Numbered from the stretch's first letter, positions 26,872-40,471 are shown. The stretch is DNA of 64,000 bases from Pseudomonas nicosulfuronedens (GCF_005877905.1 NZ_SWDV01000031.1:50507-114506), one strand, 5' to 3'. Numbers and translations: made by a program. The notes: generated by a model not told the origin, from the sequence alone.

Positions 26872-28233
26872 TCAGCTGAGCAGGAGTTGCGCCAACTGCG
26901 CGGCATGGCCGCGCAATTCCGGGACCGCAGTGGCCTCCCAGTGGCTGGCGCGCAGCATCGGGCTGAGGAGGTACAGATCAGGATGGACAACGCCTCGGGC
27001 ATTGCGCAAGCGATAGTGGGCGTCGGTTTCGAGTCCCAGTTGCTGGCTGTCCTGACAAATGACTCCGCGGTCGAGCAAGCCGCAGAGCAGGGGCTCGCTG
27101 ACGGTGCGCAGGTTGGTACAGGGGCCGGTGCAGTTGATCAGGTAGTCAAAGTGCTGCGCGGCTGATTGCGACGCGCCTCTGGGGCGGATGTCGAGCAAGA
27201 TGCCTTGCGCATTGGCGCTCGCTGCAATGACCCGGCCAGCCTGGATTCGCAGTTGCCCACTGTCGCGCAGGTCGTTGATCCGTTGCGCTACCGGTGGCGC
27301 GGCGCGGTGGCGATGAACGTCCCAGTAAGGCTGCAGATGGCGCAGGAAGCGGTCACGTTCCTTGTCGTTTAGTGCTTGCCAGAGCTGTGGTGTTGCCGGG
27401 CGCAAGGCGGCGATCACGTCGCGCCAGTCGTGGCCGTCCTCTGTGGCCTGACGAATCAGGCTTCGCAGTCGGCGCAACCGTTCGTTCAGTCCCATCTGGT
27501 CGAGGAAGGTCGGTGGGAGCTCGGGCAGCACGGGGTGGCTGGTATTGTCGCGGTGCGCCTGAGGTAGCAGGGATCGGCGCGACAGCGCCAGCAGCGAGCC
27601 GCGATGGCCTTGGTCCTGCAGGGCGAGGGCCATGTCGTACATGGTTAGCCCGGTACCCAGCAGCAGGATTCTGGCGTCGGACGGAATGCTCTCCAGCACG
27701 CCAGGGGCCCAGGGGTCGCGCAGGTAGCGCGGATCGCTTTCGAGCGCTTTCAGAGGGGCTGGGGTTGCGGGGGCGAAGTTGCCGGTGGCGATGACTACCT
27801 TGCGGCTGTCCAGATGCTGGCCGTTATCCAGCAGCAGGTGCAGGTAATCCCCCTGCTCGTTCAGCTCCAGTACTTGTTCGCACAGACTGCTAAAGCGTAC
27901 TCCCGGTGCGGCTTCGGCTATCGCCTGGCCGAGGCGGTCCTGCAGGTAGTCGCCGTAGAAACGTCGTGGCAGGAAGTCTCCGGGGTTCGCCTCGGGCATC
28001 TGCCGGCGAGCGAAGTCGAGAAAGTCCGAAGGCTGGTCGGGGAACAGGCTCATGCGCTCGGCGGGCACATTGAGGATGTGGCTGGCGGAACGGGTGCCGT
28101 AGGCGAGACCGCGGGCCAGCCGCCCGGAGCGATTGATCAGGCTGAGGCGCAGCGGCCCCTTGGCGTTGCGAAGCAACTGGATGGCCAGCGCTGTACCGCA
28201 AAAACCGCTGCCGATGATGGCGATGTGTTCCAT
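26872..28233 (-). CDS. FAD/NAD(P)-binding oxidoreductase-like protein
   Basis: 453 residues. An N-terminal dinucleotide motif IIGSGFCGTA and a second nucleotide site RILLLGTGLTMYDMALAL surround VVIATGNFAP, the pattern of the NAD_binding_9 (PF13454) family, related to the HydN/siderophore hydroxylase-type flavoproteins. Natural substrates of this family are largely unknown. The gene converges on the riboswitch operon and has its own upstream region; it starts at 28233 with GGGAGCGG before ATG. No partner gene is adjacent. Confidence 0.85.
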   Translation of the reverse strand: MEHIAIIGSGFCGTALAIQLLRNAKGPLRLSLINRSGRLARGLAYGTRSASHILNVPAERMSLFPDQPSDFLDFARRQMPEANPGDFLPRRFYGDYLQDRLGQAIAEAAPGVRFSSLCEQVLELNEQGDYLHLLLDNGQHLDSRKVVIATGNFAPATPAPLKALESDPRYLRDPWAPGVLESIPSDARILLLGTGLTMYDMALALQDQGHRGSLLALSRRSLLPQAHRDNTSHPVLPELPPTFLDQMGLNERLRRLRSLIRQATEDGHDWRDVIAALRPATPQLWQALNDKERDRFLRHLQPYWDVHRHRAAPPVAQRINDLRDSGQLRIQAGRVIAASANAQGILLDIRPRGASQSAAQHFDYLINCTGPCTNLRTVSEPLLCGLLDRGVICQDSQQLGLETDAHYRLRNARGVVHPDLYLLSPMLRASHWEATAVPELRGHAAQLAQLLLS

Positions 28234-28366
28234 GCAACCCGCTCCCTGTTTCGGACCGGGGCAGGGTCGCAGAGCGAGGCGTGACTGGCAACCGGGGGGC
28301 CGCGAAAATCTTGGCCCACGTCAAACGAGTCCGATGCGCGAACTGGGTAAATGCCGGGGAAATAAC

Positions 28367-28394
28367 AGAAAGGCGACTTTGGGGTCGCCTTTCT
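28367..28394. terminator. Intrinsic terminator after yggL
   Basis: AGAAAGGCGAC, 6-base loop, GTCGCCTTTCT, followed on the minus strand by GTTATTT. It lies nine bases past the yggL stop. Confidence 0.85.
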
Positions 28395-28402
28395 GTCGGG
28401 AC

Positions 28403-28753
28403 TTACTCGAACAGGCCGTGCCAGCAGTCGCTCAGATCGCCCAGTTCGAAGGACTTGGCCCAGGATTGCTTTTCCAGCCACAGGCGGGTGGTTTCGCGGT
28501 CGGCTTCGGTCAGGCTGCCGACGGCGTTCAGGCACAGATAGCCGGTGAACTCACCGTCTTCGGTAGCGCCGCCGACGAAGACCCAGCCCTCGGACTCGAC
28601 GAACGCGATCCACTGATCGAGCACGTCATCCAGGTCGCCGGTGTAGTTCACTTCCAGGCTGAAGCCGAACTCCTGGAACTCGCCCAGGCGCAGTTTCTTC
28701 AGCAGGCGGCGTTTGCGCGGCTTGGCCATTTGTTCGGGGGTGAGGTATTTCAT
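28403..28753 (-). CDS. yggL: YggL-family (DUF469) ribosome-associated protein
   Basis: 116 residues. The basic start KPRKRRLLKKLRLGEFQEFG and the body VEVNYTG-like SLEVNYTGDLDDVLDQWI with a C-terminal WAKSFELGDLSDCWHG match YggL/DUF469, reported to bind the 50S subunit. It is a single-gene unit ending in a strong terminator. The 189 bases upstream to metH hold no other gene. Confidence 0.9.
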   Translation of the reverse strand: MKYLTPEQMAKPRKRRLLKKLRLGEFQEFGFSLEVNYTGDLDDVLDQWIAFVESEGWVFVGGATEDGEFTGYLCLNAVGSLTEADRETTRLWLEKQSWAKSFELGDLSDCWHGLFE

Positions 28754-28942
28754 CGGTGTTTCTCTCGTCAGCGGAAGCCTGGCGGGTGGCCAGCTTCGAT
28801 CCGTTGTGACCCCGGGGTGCCCAGGATGGTGGGATTATCCCGCATCCGCACAGGAAGTGCAGCGAAGGTTTTCCGCAGACCCGGAAGGCGCTGACGAATT
28901 CGCCGCGACCGGGGGTGTCCGGCCGCGGCGTGGGGCGTCAGA

Positions 28943-32635
<3,693 letters not shown>

Positions 32636-32717
32636 TGGAATACCTGGAAAAGGGCGTGACGAAAGGTCGCTGATGATAGCAAAGCTGCACGGCTTTCCGG
32701 TGGCCCGCGGTTTTCCA

Positions 32718-32730
32718 TGAATTTCATTCA
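32718..32730. promoter_or_regulatory. MetR-type operator upstream of metH
   Basis: TGAA-TTTCA-TTCA fits the LysR-type MetR consensus TGAA-N5-TTCA exactly and extends to ATGAA/TTCAT. It lies 83 bases upstream of the metH start. MetR with homocysteine activates metH in enterobacteria; action here is inferred. Confidence 0.65.
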
Positions 32731-32906
32731 TGTTGATGCGGGGTGTGGCTTGACGTGGTGTCAACCGCGCCCTGAGCGGACCTGACAAGTCCGGAACTGC
32801 CTGACGGCGGGCTTGCTGGAAGAATTCACGGTACCGGGCGGCAAGGATGAGGAAGTTTCGCGTCGCTGACCGCCTACCTAAGGATTCCGGACGCAAGGAG
32901 ACACCC

Positions 32907-33713
32907 ATGTCGCAGAACGCCAACACCCTGATGCTGTTCTTCAAGGAGCAGGGCCCGCACGAGCTGTGCGTGCTTTCGCTGGTCAACCTGATGCGAGGCG
33001 ACCAGGAAAAATCCCGCGGCTACCAGCAGCGCCTCGGCGTGGACCTTGGCGGCATCTGGGAGGAGGTCTGGTTCAACCAGCAGTTCAGCGCGCAGCCCGA
33101 GTACATTCGCCTGGACTTCGACACTTCGGTACGCGCCAACCTGCCGCTGGCGTTGCTGGAAAGCCTGTTCGAGCAGGGGCTGCGTGCCGCCGTGATCGAG
33201 GTCTTCCATAGCCAAGTCGGCGAGACCCAGCGCCACCACTTCCTCGATGGCAAGTTGGTGAATCGCTCGGACCTTTACCATCGCGAACCCTTCATCGAGC
33301 CCATCGTCAGCGTGCAGCTGGATGCACGTCATGAGGATGGCGAGGAAGACACGAGCGTCTGCGTGACGCGCCCGGTACCCTTGCGCCAGCTGATCGAAGA
33401 GGAGCGCGAGCACGAGGAGAACGCCAAGGTGCTGGTGGAGGGGATCGCCGAGATCGCCAAGGTGGCGCGCCAGACCGGTGTCGGCCCCGGCGGAGTGATC
33501 AAGACCGGACTGGTGCTCTGGCAGATGGCCAAGGGCTTGCTGCACGCGGTGATCCTCACCGTGCTGGCGCTGGTGTTCTTCAAGGGCTTCTGGATGTGGC
33601 TGGGGCTGGGTGTACTGCTCGCCGTCATCCTGCCGCTGCTCTATGGCTGGGTCGAGTACAGCGACCTGACTGGAAAGCGCGAGGAACCCGAGGCAGCTGA
33701 CGGCGCAGACTGA
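32907..33713 (+). CDS. Hypothetical membrane protein in the metH-cti accessory block
   Basis: 268 residues from the ATG at 32907, which has AAGGAG seven bases upstream. Residues 1-200 are soluble with a stretch of acidic and arginine residues near 180 ([12 protein letters not shown]); two adjacent hydrophobic segments (about 212-230 and 232-252) form a C-terminal hairpin anchor, and the tail is acidic. No family is recognised. It is divergent from metH and 183 bases before the HTH/ATPase pair, so it may belong to the same island without being in the same operon. Confidence 0.65.
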   Translation: MSQNANTLMLFFKEQGPHELCVLSLVNLMRGDQEKSRGYQQRLGVDLGGIWEEVWFNQQFSAQPEYIRLDFDTSVRANLPLALLESLFEQGLRAAVIEVFHSQVGETQRHHFLDGKLVNRSDLYHREPFIEPIVSVQLDARHEDGEEDTSVCVTRPVPLRQLIEEEREHEENAKVLVEGIAEIAKVARQTGVGPGGVIKTGLVLWQMAKGLLHAVILTVLALVFFKGFWMWLGLGVLLAVILPLLYGWVEYSDLTGKREEPEAADGAD

Positions 33714-33896
33714 CGCACCGTGTCTGGCACGCTGCTCTCCCGCCGCGAAATGCGAAATCCGTCGCAGCCAAAAGCGAAACGCTGTCGCACCCGTCTAGGC
33801 GCGGAACCCCGCCGTGCGTATGCTGGCGCGCGGCGAGAAGGTAGTGGCTATCTGCCTGCTCGTCCTCGGCGGGGCGCCGTGGGCGCCCACTCGATC

Positions 33897-35198
33897 ATGA
33901 AGCCGGCAGCATCGCAAGTCCGGCGGGGATGGAGCGTGCGGCGCAGCTGGCCGCCCCACGCAAGCTATGGACTGGCAACCTTGGACACGGATGCTTTCTC
34001 GCAACTGCTGACGCTCTACATGCGGCGTATTCGCGCCAGCGCTTCGGGCGTGGCAACGGAAATCGGCCTGAGCCGCGAGGCGGTGAACAACTGGCGCAAC
34101 GGCCTGTCACTGCCCAATCCCAAATCCCGCGACAAGCTCATTGCCTGCGCCCGCTACCTGCGTCTGACCGAGCTGGAAACCAACCGCCTGTTCAGTGCGG
34201 CGGGCTTCGAACCGGAATTCCCGCTACAGGCCGAGACGACCGGTGGCGTGCCCTTCGCGCCCTGCATCGACGCGCTGTTCGAGCAACTGCGCCGGCTCAC
34301 GCCGTACCCCATTGTCCTGCTGCTTTCCCAGGCGCACTGGGGCCAGCCGCCGTTCCGCCAGGAGTTGCTGGCCCGCGCCCGTGCGCTCTACGGCGAGCCG
34401 TCGGTGCTGCACATCCAGCCGCCCTACAGCGCCAGCACCGCCAGCAGCGACTACTTCGCCGCCATCGGCCGCCAGTGCGGCTTCGCCGATATCACTTCGG
34501 ACTATGACTTCGAAGCAGCCCTGGAGCGCCGCCTGTTGGCCGGCGAGCGACTGTTCTGCCTGGTCAGCCGTTTCGAACAGGGCACTCCGCAATTACGCGA
34601 AATGCTTGCGGGCATCCTGCGCAGCTTGAGCGAGATGCACTGTGGCCGACTGCATCTGCTGCTGTGTGGTGGGGAAGCCCTGGCCGACCTGAAGTACCGC
34701 AGCGGCGACTTGTCGCTGCTGAACATCGCCCAGGTCAGCCACTGGTCCGAGCTGACCCTGGCCGACCTGACGCTGCTCGCCCAGCGCCGCTGGCCCGAGC
34801 GGCGTTTCGACCAGGCCATGCTGGGTGAGCTGCTGGAAAGCTGCGGCGGCCACCCGGCGCTGGCGGAGGAGGGGTTGGAGTGGCTGGTGCAATTCGCCGC
34901 GCTGACCCCGGACTCGCGCCAGGCGCTGCACGACCTGTTGTCGCGCAGTGCCCGGCTCTGGCAGGCCTTCCTGCCACTGGCGGACACCGACAGTTCGCGC
35001 GAGCGACTGCGCTTGCGCCTGGACGCACTGGATCTGGGCCGCGCCAGCCCGTACCTGGCCGATGGCGAGTTGCGCCGACTGTTCTGGAACAACCTCATCA
35101 CCATCCGTGGCCAGGGTGACTCGGCGCGTCTGGTGTGGCGCTGCGAGATCATCCGCCAGACCGGCCGCCAGGTGCTGGACGCATGCGTCGAGGGCTGA
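33897..35198 (+). CDS. HTH protein fused to an ATPase-like domain lacking nucleotide motifs
   Basis: About 433 residues. The start is uncertain: ATG 33897, GTG 33936 and TTG 33981 are all in frame, and none has a strong ribosome site. Near the N terminus an XRE-type HTH is clear (ASGVATEIGLSREAVNNWRNG then PKSRDKLIACARYL). The following 330 residues look like an AAA/STAND-type ATPase: the position of the P-loop reads LLLSQAHWGQPPF and that of Walker B reads LFCLVSRFEQG, so neither lysine nor the acidic pair is present. It is probably a non-hydrolysing sensor or scaffold. The ATPase gene at 35216 follows after 17 bases. Confidence 0.7.
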   Translation: MKPAASQVRRGWSVRRSWPPHASYGLATLDTDAFSQLLTLYMRRIRASASGVATEIGLSREAVNNWRNGLSLPNPKSRDKLIACARYLRLTELETNRLFSAAGFEPEFPLQAETTGGVPFAPCIDALFEQLRRLTPYPIVLLLSQAHWGQPPFRQELLARARALYGEPSVLHIQPPYSASTASSDYFAAIGRQCGFADITSDYDFEAALERRLLAGERLFCLVSRFEQGTPQLREMLAGILRSLSEMHCGRLHLLLCGGEALADLKYRSGDLSLLNIAQVSHWSELTLADLTLLAQRRWPERRFDQAMLGELLESCGGHPALAEEGLEWLVQFAALTPDSRQALHDLLSRSARLWQAFLPLADTDSSRERLRLRLDALDLGRASPYLADGELRRLFWNNLITIRGQGDSARLVWRCEIIRQTGRQVLDACVEG

Positions 35199-35215
35199 GC
35201 CGGCAAGGTGGCGCG

Positions 35216-37342
35216 GTGAGCTACAAGCGCCTGCTGATCATTGCCAGCATCACTTTCCTGCTGGTCAGCGCCGTTCTGGCGCCGCGGCTCAATCCGTTCA
35301 CCCGCGACGCGGCGCTGGGCAATGTGGCTTTCGAACAGTTCTTCGGCGAAATGACGGCCTGGCGCACGGCGATGATGGAGGCGCAGCAGATCGAGGGTCA
35401 GTGGCCCAAGGACATCCTCGCCTACGCGCCGCCCATCGAGCACCCCGTGCTGAAAGTCGTTTCGCCACAGCCACAGCGCCTGCTGATGACCGTTGAGGAT
35501 CGTAGCGAACTGGGCGACCTGGCTGGCAGGCAAGTCATCGTCGACATGCCGCCGCGCAGCAGCGAGTGGAGTTGCCGGCCAGGGACCCCGCCGGTTCCCT
35601 CGCGCTACCTGATGAACTTCTGCCTGGACTCCGGGACAGAGGCATCCAGCGACAGCCCGCTGGTGGAAAACCTGCGTTGGTTGGTGATCATCTGCGCGCT
35701 GCTGTTTGTCATCGCTGCGCTGCTCCTGCTGTTCCGTCATCCCTTGCTCGGGCCGGTGCAGTTGCGCCCGCAGCGTCTGCTGGACATGCCACCGGCGGAC
35801 CTGCCCAGGGTTGACCGCCTGCTCGGTCTGCTTGGGCGGCGCAGGGCAACCCTGCGTGCCGCTGGCATCGATGCACAGCGTTGGCAGCAAGCGCTGGCCT
35901 ACGTGGGCGCCGAGGCGGAGCAGCGCGTCCAGGCACTGGCGCTGGCGTTGGGTGCCAGTTGCCAGGTGAGCTGGGGCTGGTCGCTGCCGGGACGGGTGTT
36001 CGAGTGGAAGCTGCCTGACGACGTGCCGGTTTCGCTGGACCGCTGCCTGGTCTACGTGCCGGCCCCGGAAGACAGCGAAACCCGCATCCTCCAGCACCTG
36101 CGCGTTTCCCACACCGGCCTCGACGTGATGCTGGTACTGCTGGGCGAGCGGCAGGGGCAATTGCTGAAGTACTGCGCGGATACTGCCAACCTCTGCGTTG
36201 CCGTCGATGCCCACGAACAGACCCAATGGTTGCTCGCCGGCAATCCGGGCGACCTGTTGTTGCGTCTGCTCGCTGCACAACTGCGGCTGACCCGCATCTC
36301 GCCCTACCAGACGCGGGGCGGCGTGGTGCGCGCCAGCTCGTTTTTCGGCCGCGACCAGTTGCTGGCGCGGGTCCTCAACCGCGAGCCGGCCAACTACCTG
36401 GTGGTCGGTGGCCGACAGCTGGGCAAGAGCAGCCTGCTCAAGGCCGTTCAGCGGCGCCTGGAGGACCATCCGCAGATGGTCTGTCACTACGTGTCGCTAC
36501 GCGACCACCGCCTCACGCCACGGCTGGCGCTGCAGTTCGGCTTGCCAGCGGACAGTCCGCTGGAAGCGGTCATCGAGCACATTCAAACGCAGCAGGCTGG
36601 CAAACGCCTGTTCCTGCTGATCGACGAAGCCGATCTGTTCTTCCGTGACGAGGCAGCCAAGGGGTATCCGCAGCTCTCGACCCTTCGGGCGCTGAGCGAG
36701 GAGGGCCGTTGCTGGTTCATGCTCGCCGGATTCTGGGACCTCTATGCCACCGCCGTGCTGGATTATCAGTCGCCGCTGCGCAACTTCGGCGAGGTGCTGA
36801 CCATCGGTGCGCTGGAGCGCCAGGCTTGCCGCGAGCTGGCCAGCGTGCCCCTGGCCCGCCTGCGGCTGGGTTTCGCCAGCGACACCTTGCTGGAGGATCT
36901 GGTGGACGCCAGCGGCCAGCGCGCCAACCTGGTCGCCATTCTCTGCCAGGAGTGCCTGGAAGCTTTGCCGCCGGGAGCACGGGTGATCGAGCGGCTGCAA
37001 CTCAGGGGCGCGCTGGCCTCCCAGGCTGTCCAGGATGCGCTGGCGGGCTGGGGTCGCCTGAGCCAGGACGAGACGGCCTGTCGCCTGGATCGGATCATCG
37101 TCTACCACTGCGCACAGCACGCCGGCACCAGCCTGTCACGGCTGATCGAACTGTTCGGCGAGCGTATCGACGCCGTGGCGCTCAAGGCTTCCCTGGCGCG
37201 GTTGCAACTGGCCTTCGTACTCAAGCGCAGCGGCGATGGCTACGAGTTCGCTGTGCCGCTGTTCGTCGGACAATTCGAGGTCGCTGAGCTGCCAGTGCTG
37301 CTGCGCCACGAGCTGTCCACTCTGGAGCGCGACGCACGCTAG
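35216..37342 (+). CDS. Membrane-anchored AAA/STAND-type ATPase
   Basis: 708 residues from the GTG at 35216, which has AAGGTGG upstream and places a transmembrane helix at about 5-22; the longer frame runs into the preceding gene. A second helix lies near 150-170 (LVIICALLFVIAALLLLF), leaving a periplasmic loop of about 125 residues. The cytoplasmic part ends in an ATPase domain with Walker A GGRQLGKSS (K404) and Walker B LLIDEAD (D470, E471). The C terminus resembles a winged-helix/lid region. It forms an operon with the HTH pseudo-ATPase. Function unknown; a sensor that transmits an envelope signal to the HTH partner is one possibility. Confidence 0.75.
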   Translation: MSYKRLLIIASITFLLVSAVLAPRLNPFTRDAALGNVAFEQFFGEMTAWRTAMMEAQQIEGQWPKDILAYAPPIEHPVLKVVSPQPQRLLMTVEDRSELGDLAGRQVIVDMPPRSSEWSCRPGTPPVPSRYLMNFCLDSGTEASSDSPLVENLRWLVIICALLFVIAALLLLFRHPLLGPVQLRPQRLLDMPPADLPRVDRLLGLLGRRRATLRAAGIDAQRWQQALAYVGAEAEQRVQALALALGASCQVSWGWSLPGRVFEWKLPDDVPVSLDRCLVYVPAPEDSETRILQHLRVSHTGLDVMLVLLGERQGQLLKYCADTANLCVAVDAHEQTQWLLAGNPGDLLLRLLAAQLRLTRISPYQTRGGVVRASSFFGRDQLLARVLNREPANYLVVGGRQLGKSSLLKAVQRRLEDHPQMVCHYVSLRDHRLTPRLALQFGLPADSPLEAVIEHIQTQQAGKRLFLLIDEADLFFRDEAAKGYPQLSTLRALSEEGRCWFMLAGFWDLYATAVLDYQSPLRNFGEVLTIGALERQACRELASVPLARLRLGFASDTLLEDLVDASGQRANLVAILCQECLEALPPGARVIERLQLRGALASQAVQDALAGWGRLSQDETACRLDRIIVYHCAQHAGTSLSRLIELFGERIDAVALKASLARLQLAFVLKRSGDGYEFAVPLFVGQFEVAELPVLLRHELSTLERDAR

Positions 37343-37413
37343 CCAAAAGGCGCGGAGCCGCGGAGGCTGCGAGTTGGTAGACTTGCCGGCGTTACTGGTC
37401 AAGGAACGCCCCC

Positions 37414-39696
37414 ATGCTCCCCCGGATTCTCGTACTGCTGGCCCTGCTCATGGCCAGCGTGGGCCTGCGTGCCGAATCGATGTCCTACACCCGCGATATC
37501 CAGCCGATCTTCACCGAGAAGTGCGTGGCCTGCCACGCTTGCTACGACTCGCCGTGCCAGCTCAACCTGACCGCCGCCGAAGGTGCGCAGCGTGGGGCGA
37601 ACAAGCTGCCGGTGTATGACGGTGCGCGTACGAAGGCGCAGGACCCGACGCGGCTGTTCCTCGATGCCCATGGTGCGGATGCGTGGCGGCGCAAGGATTT
37701 CTGGTCGGTGCTCGATGGCCGCGGCAGCCAGGCGGCGCTGATGGCGCGGATGATCGACCTGGGTCATGAGCATCCGCTGGTGCCCAACGCGAAGATTCCC
37801 GATGGGCTGGACCTGTCGATCAACCGCACCAACCAGTGCCCGACACCGGACAGTATCGATGACTTCGTGGCGAAGAATCCGCGCAGCGGCATGCCGTTCG
37901 CCGTCACCGGCCTGACCGACAAGCAGCTGTCCACCATCAAGACCTGGCTGGCCCAGGGTGCGCCGGTGGACGAGAAGGCCTGGCAGCCTGGCAGTGGTGA
38001 GGCACAACAGATCAGTGAGTGGGAGAGCTTCCTCAACCAGCCCGGCGCTCGCCAGAGCCTGGTATCGCGGTGGATCTACGAGCACCTGTTCCTTGCCCAC
38101 CTGTACTTCACCGAGCGCGGTGAGCCGGGGCACTTCTTCCAGCTGGTGCGTTCGCGCACACCCAGCGGCCAGCCCATCGACCCCATCGCCACGCGCCGGC
38201 CCAACGACGATCCGGGCAACACCTTCTACTACCGCCTGTGGCCCATCCAGGGTGTGATCGTGCACAAGACGCACATCACTTATCCGCTCAACGAAGCCCG
38301 CCTCAAGCGTAACCAGGAGCTGTTCTACGGCTCCGCCTGGGACACCGACAAGGTGCCGGGTTACGGCCTGCAGCACCGCGCCAATCCGTTCGTGACCTTC
38401 GAGGCGATCCCGGCGCGGGCGCGCTACCAGTTCATGCTGGACAACGCCGAGTACTTCGTCCGCACCTTCATTCGCGGGCCGGTGTGCCGCGGGCAGATTG
38501 CCACCGACGTGATCCGCGACAATTTCTGGGCAGTGTTCCAGGACCCGGACCACGATCTCTACGTCACCGATCCGAAGTTCCAGCGCCAGGCCTCGCCGCT
38601 GCTGGCGCTGCCGGGGCAGATCGATGACGTCGGCGCCATGCTGTCGCAGTGGCGTTCCTACCGCGACAAGCGCAATAAATATGAGGAGCTGCGCCAGGAC
38701 GTCTACGACGAGGCGCCAGCGCCGACCTGGGCCGACATCTGGGCCGGCAACGACAACGCCGTGCTGAGCATCTTCCGCCAGTACGACAGCGCCTCGGTGC
38801 GCAAGGGGTTGATCGGCGGCGTGCCGCAGACTATCTGGTGGATGGACTATCCACTGCTGGAGCGCACCTACTATGGGCTGGTGGTGAACTTCGACGTGTT
38901 CGGCAACGTCGCCCACCAGGCGCAGACGCGGCTGTATTTCGACCTGATCCGCAACGGCGCCGAGCAGAACTTCCTGCGCCTGATGCCGGTTGGCGAGCGC
39001 CAGAAACTGCTCGACGACTGGTACCAGAGCAGCGGCAAGCTGAAGATGTGGGCGGACTACTACAACTCCGACAGCGACGCGCCCACCGGCCTGTTCCTGC
39101 CGGAAAAAGGCGCCAAGCTGGCCTTCGCCAAGCAATTGCTGAAGCACTACGTGGCGCTCAATGCGCGCCCCGATCCGATCAACCTGTGCGAAAACGGCGC
39201 CTGCTACCGCAACACCGTGGCAGCGCCGCTGCAGGATGCCGAACAGGCCTTCAGCCGCCTGGTCAGCCGCCCGGCCGCCGGGTTGCCGGTCATCGACCAG
39301 TTCCCCGAGGCGACCATGCTGCGCGTGGAACTGCCGGACGGCCAGCGCGAGATCTACACCGTGCTGCGCAACCGCGCGCACAGCAACGTTGCCTTCATGA
39401 CGGGCGAGTCGCTGCGCTACCAGCCGGGGCTGGATACGCTGACCATCTACCCCGGCGTGCTGTCGAGCTACCCGAACTTCATGTTCAACCTCAAGGCCGC
39501 CGAGGTGGGCGACTTCGTCGCTGCGCTGGAGCAGGTGAAGGGCGCTGCAGACTTCGAGAAGGTCGCCGACCGCTGGGGAGTGCGTCGCAGTAATCCGCAA
39601 TTCTGGTTCTACTTCCACGACCTGGATGCCTACCTGCGCGAAACCGAGCCGGTGGAGGCGGGCGTGCTGGACATGAACCGCTACGAGAACCTCTGA
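37414..39696 (+). CDS. cti: Periplasmic cis/trans unsaturated fatty acid isomerase, c-type heme
   Basis: 760 residues. A signal peptide (about 1-20) precedes the single heme motif CVACH (C37, C40, H41), and the family length and the downstream TRPNDD-type and WWMDYPLLERTYYGLVVNFD segments match Cti. The enzyme converts cis- to trans-unsaturated membrane lipids under solvent or heat stress in pseudomonads. The position matches PAO1 PA1846, just before nfuA. An REP cluster follows. Confidence 0.93.
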   Translation: MLPRILVLLALLMASVGLRAESMSYTRDIQPIFTEKCVACHACYDSPCQLNLTAAEGAQRGANKLPVYDGARTKAQDPTRLFLDAHGADAWRRKDFWSVLDGRGSQAALMARMIDLGHEHPLVPNAKIPDGLDLSINRTNQCPTPDSIDDFVAKNPRSGMPFAVTGLTDKQLSTIKTWLAQGAPVDEKAWQPGSGEAQQISEWESFLNQPGARQSLVSRWIYEHLFLAHLYFTERGEPGHFFQLVRSRTPSGQPIDPIATRRPNDDPGNTFYYRLWPIQGVIVHKTHITYPLNEARLKRNQELFYGSAWDTDKVPGYGLQHRANPFVTFEAIPARARYQFMLDNAEYFVRTFIRGPVCRGQIATDVIRDNFWAVFQDPDHDLYVTDPKFQRQASPLLALPGQIDDVGAMLSQWRSYRDKRNKYEELRQDVYDEAPAPTWADIWAGNDNAVLSIFRQYDSASVRKGLIGGVPQTIWWMDYPLLERTYYGLVVNFDVFGNVAHQAQTRLYFDLIRNGAEQNFLRLMPVGERQKLLDDWYQSSGKLKMWADYYNSDSDAPTGLFLPEKGAKLAFAKQLLKHYVALNARPDPINLCENGACYRNTVAAPLQDAEQAFSRLVSRPAAGLPVIDQFPEATMLRVELPDGQREIYTVLRNRAHSNVAFMTGESLRYQPGLDTLTIYPGVLSSYPNFMFNLKAAEVGDFVAALEQVKGAADFEKVADRWGVRRSNPQFWFYFHDLDAYLRETEPVEAGVLDMNRYENL

Positions 39697-39700
39697 TCCT

Positions 39701-39781
39701 GTACGACCGAGAGGGACGCCCGGTCCTTGCTCGCGAACCAAACCCTGGCGTGGGGCTGTTCGCGAGCAAGCTCGCTCCTAC
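39701..39781. repeat. REP pair
   Basis: Two divergent units face each other: GTACGACCGAGAGGGACGCC with TTGCTCGCGAA, then TTCGCGAGCAA with GCTCGCTCCTAC. The same left unit recurs at 40634 and 56392. Confidence 0.75.
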
Positions 39782-39886
39782 GAAAAGCTGATCTGCCCAG
39801 CTGCGAATTATTCCTACTAAAACGGTAGGGCTTTATCCCTTCCCCCCGAATGGCGTAAACTGGCGCCACGTTTGCGAGGAGTTGCC

Positions 39887-40471
39887 ATGAGCGCTATCAC
39901 CATTACCGAAGCCGCACAGGATTACCTGGCCGAGCTGCTGTCCAAGCAGGACACCCCCGGCATCGGCATTCGCATCTTCATCACCCAGCCGGGCACCACG
40001 TACGCCGAAACCTGCATTGCCTACTGCAAGCCGGGCGAGCAGAAGCCGGAAGACACCCCGGTCGGCCTGAAGGATTTCACCGCCTACATCGACGCGATCA
40101 GCGAGCCCTTCCTGGAAGACGCCGTGGTCGATTACGCCACCGACCGCATGGGTGGCCAGCTGACCATCAAGGCGCCCAACGCCAAGGTGCCGATGGTCAA
40201 CGAAGACAGCCCGCTCACCGAGCGCATCAACTACTACCTGCAGACCGAGATCAACCCCGGTCTGGCCAGCCACGGCGGCCAGGTGAGCCTGGTGGACGTG
40301 GTCGAGGACAACATCGCCGTACTGCGTTTCGGCGGCGGTTGCCAGGGCTGCGGCGCGGTCGAGATGACGCTCAAGGACGGCGTCGAGAAGACCCTGATCG
40401 AGCGCATCCCCGAGCTGAAGGGCGTGCGTGACGTCACTGACCACAGCAACCGCGAGAACGCCTACTACTAA
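39887..40471 (+). CDS. nfuA: Fe-S biogenesis carrier NfuA
   Basis: 194 residues from the ATG at 39887, preceded by GAGGA; an upstream ATG lacks a site. An A-type-like N-terminal domain (no conserved cysteines beyond C43 and C47) is fused to a C-terminal Nfu domain with C152 and C155 ([12 protein letters not shown]). NfuA holds a 4Fe-4S cluster between two subunits and delivers it to client enzymes, especially under oxidative or iron stress. A strong terminator follows at 40492. PAO1 position PA1847. Confidence 0.95.
   Translation: MSAITITEAAQDYLAELLSKQDTPGIGIRIFITQPGTTYAETCIAYCKPGEQKPEDTPVGLKDFTAYIDAISEPFLEDAVVDYATDRMGGQLTIKAPNAKVPMVNEDSPLTERINYYLQTEINPGLASHGGQVSLVDVVEDNIAVLRFGGGCQGCGAVEMTLKDGVEKTLIERIPELKGVRDVTDHSNRENAYY

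Noticed and set aside
33720..33896. Longer N terminus of the HTH gene from 33720
   Set aside because: The extra 59 residues are basic low-complexity sequence without a ribosome site; homology-like sequence begins with the HTH.
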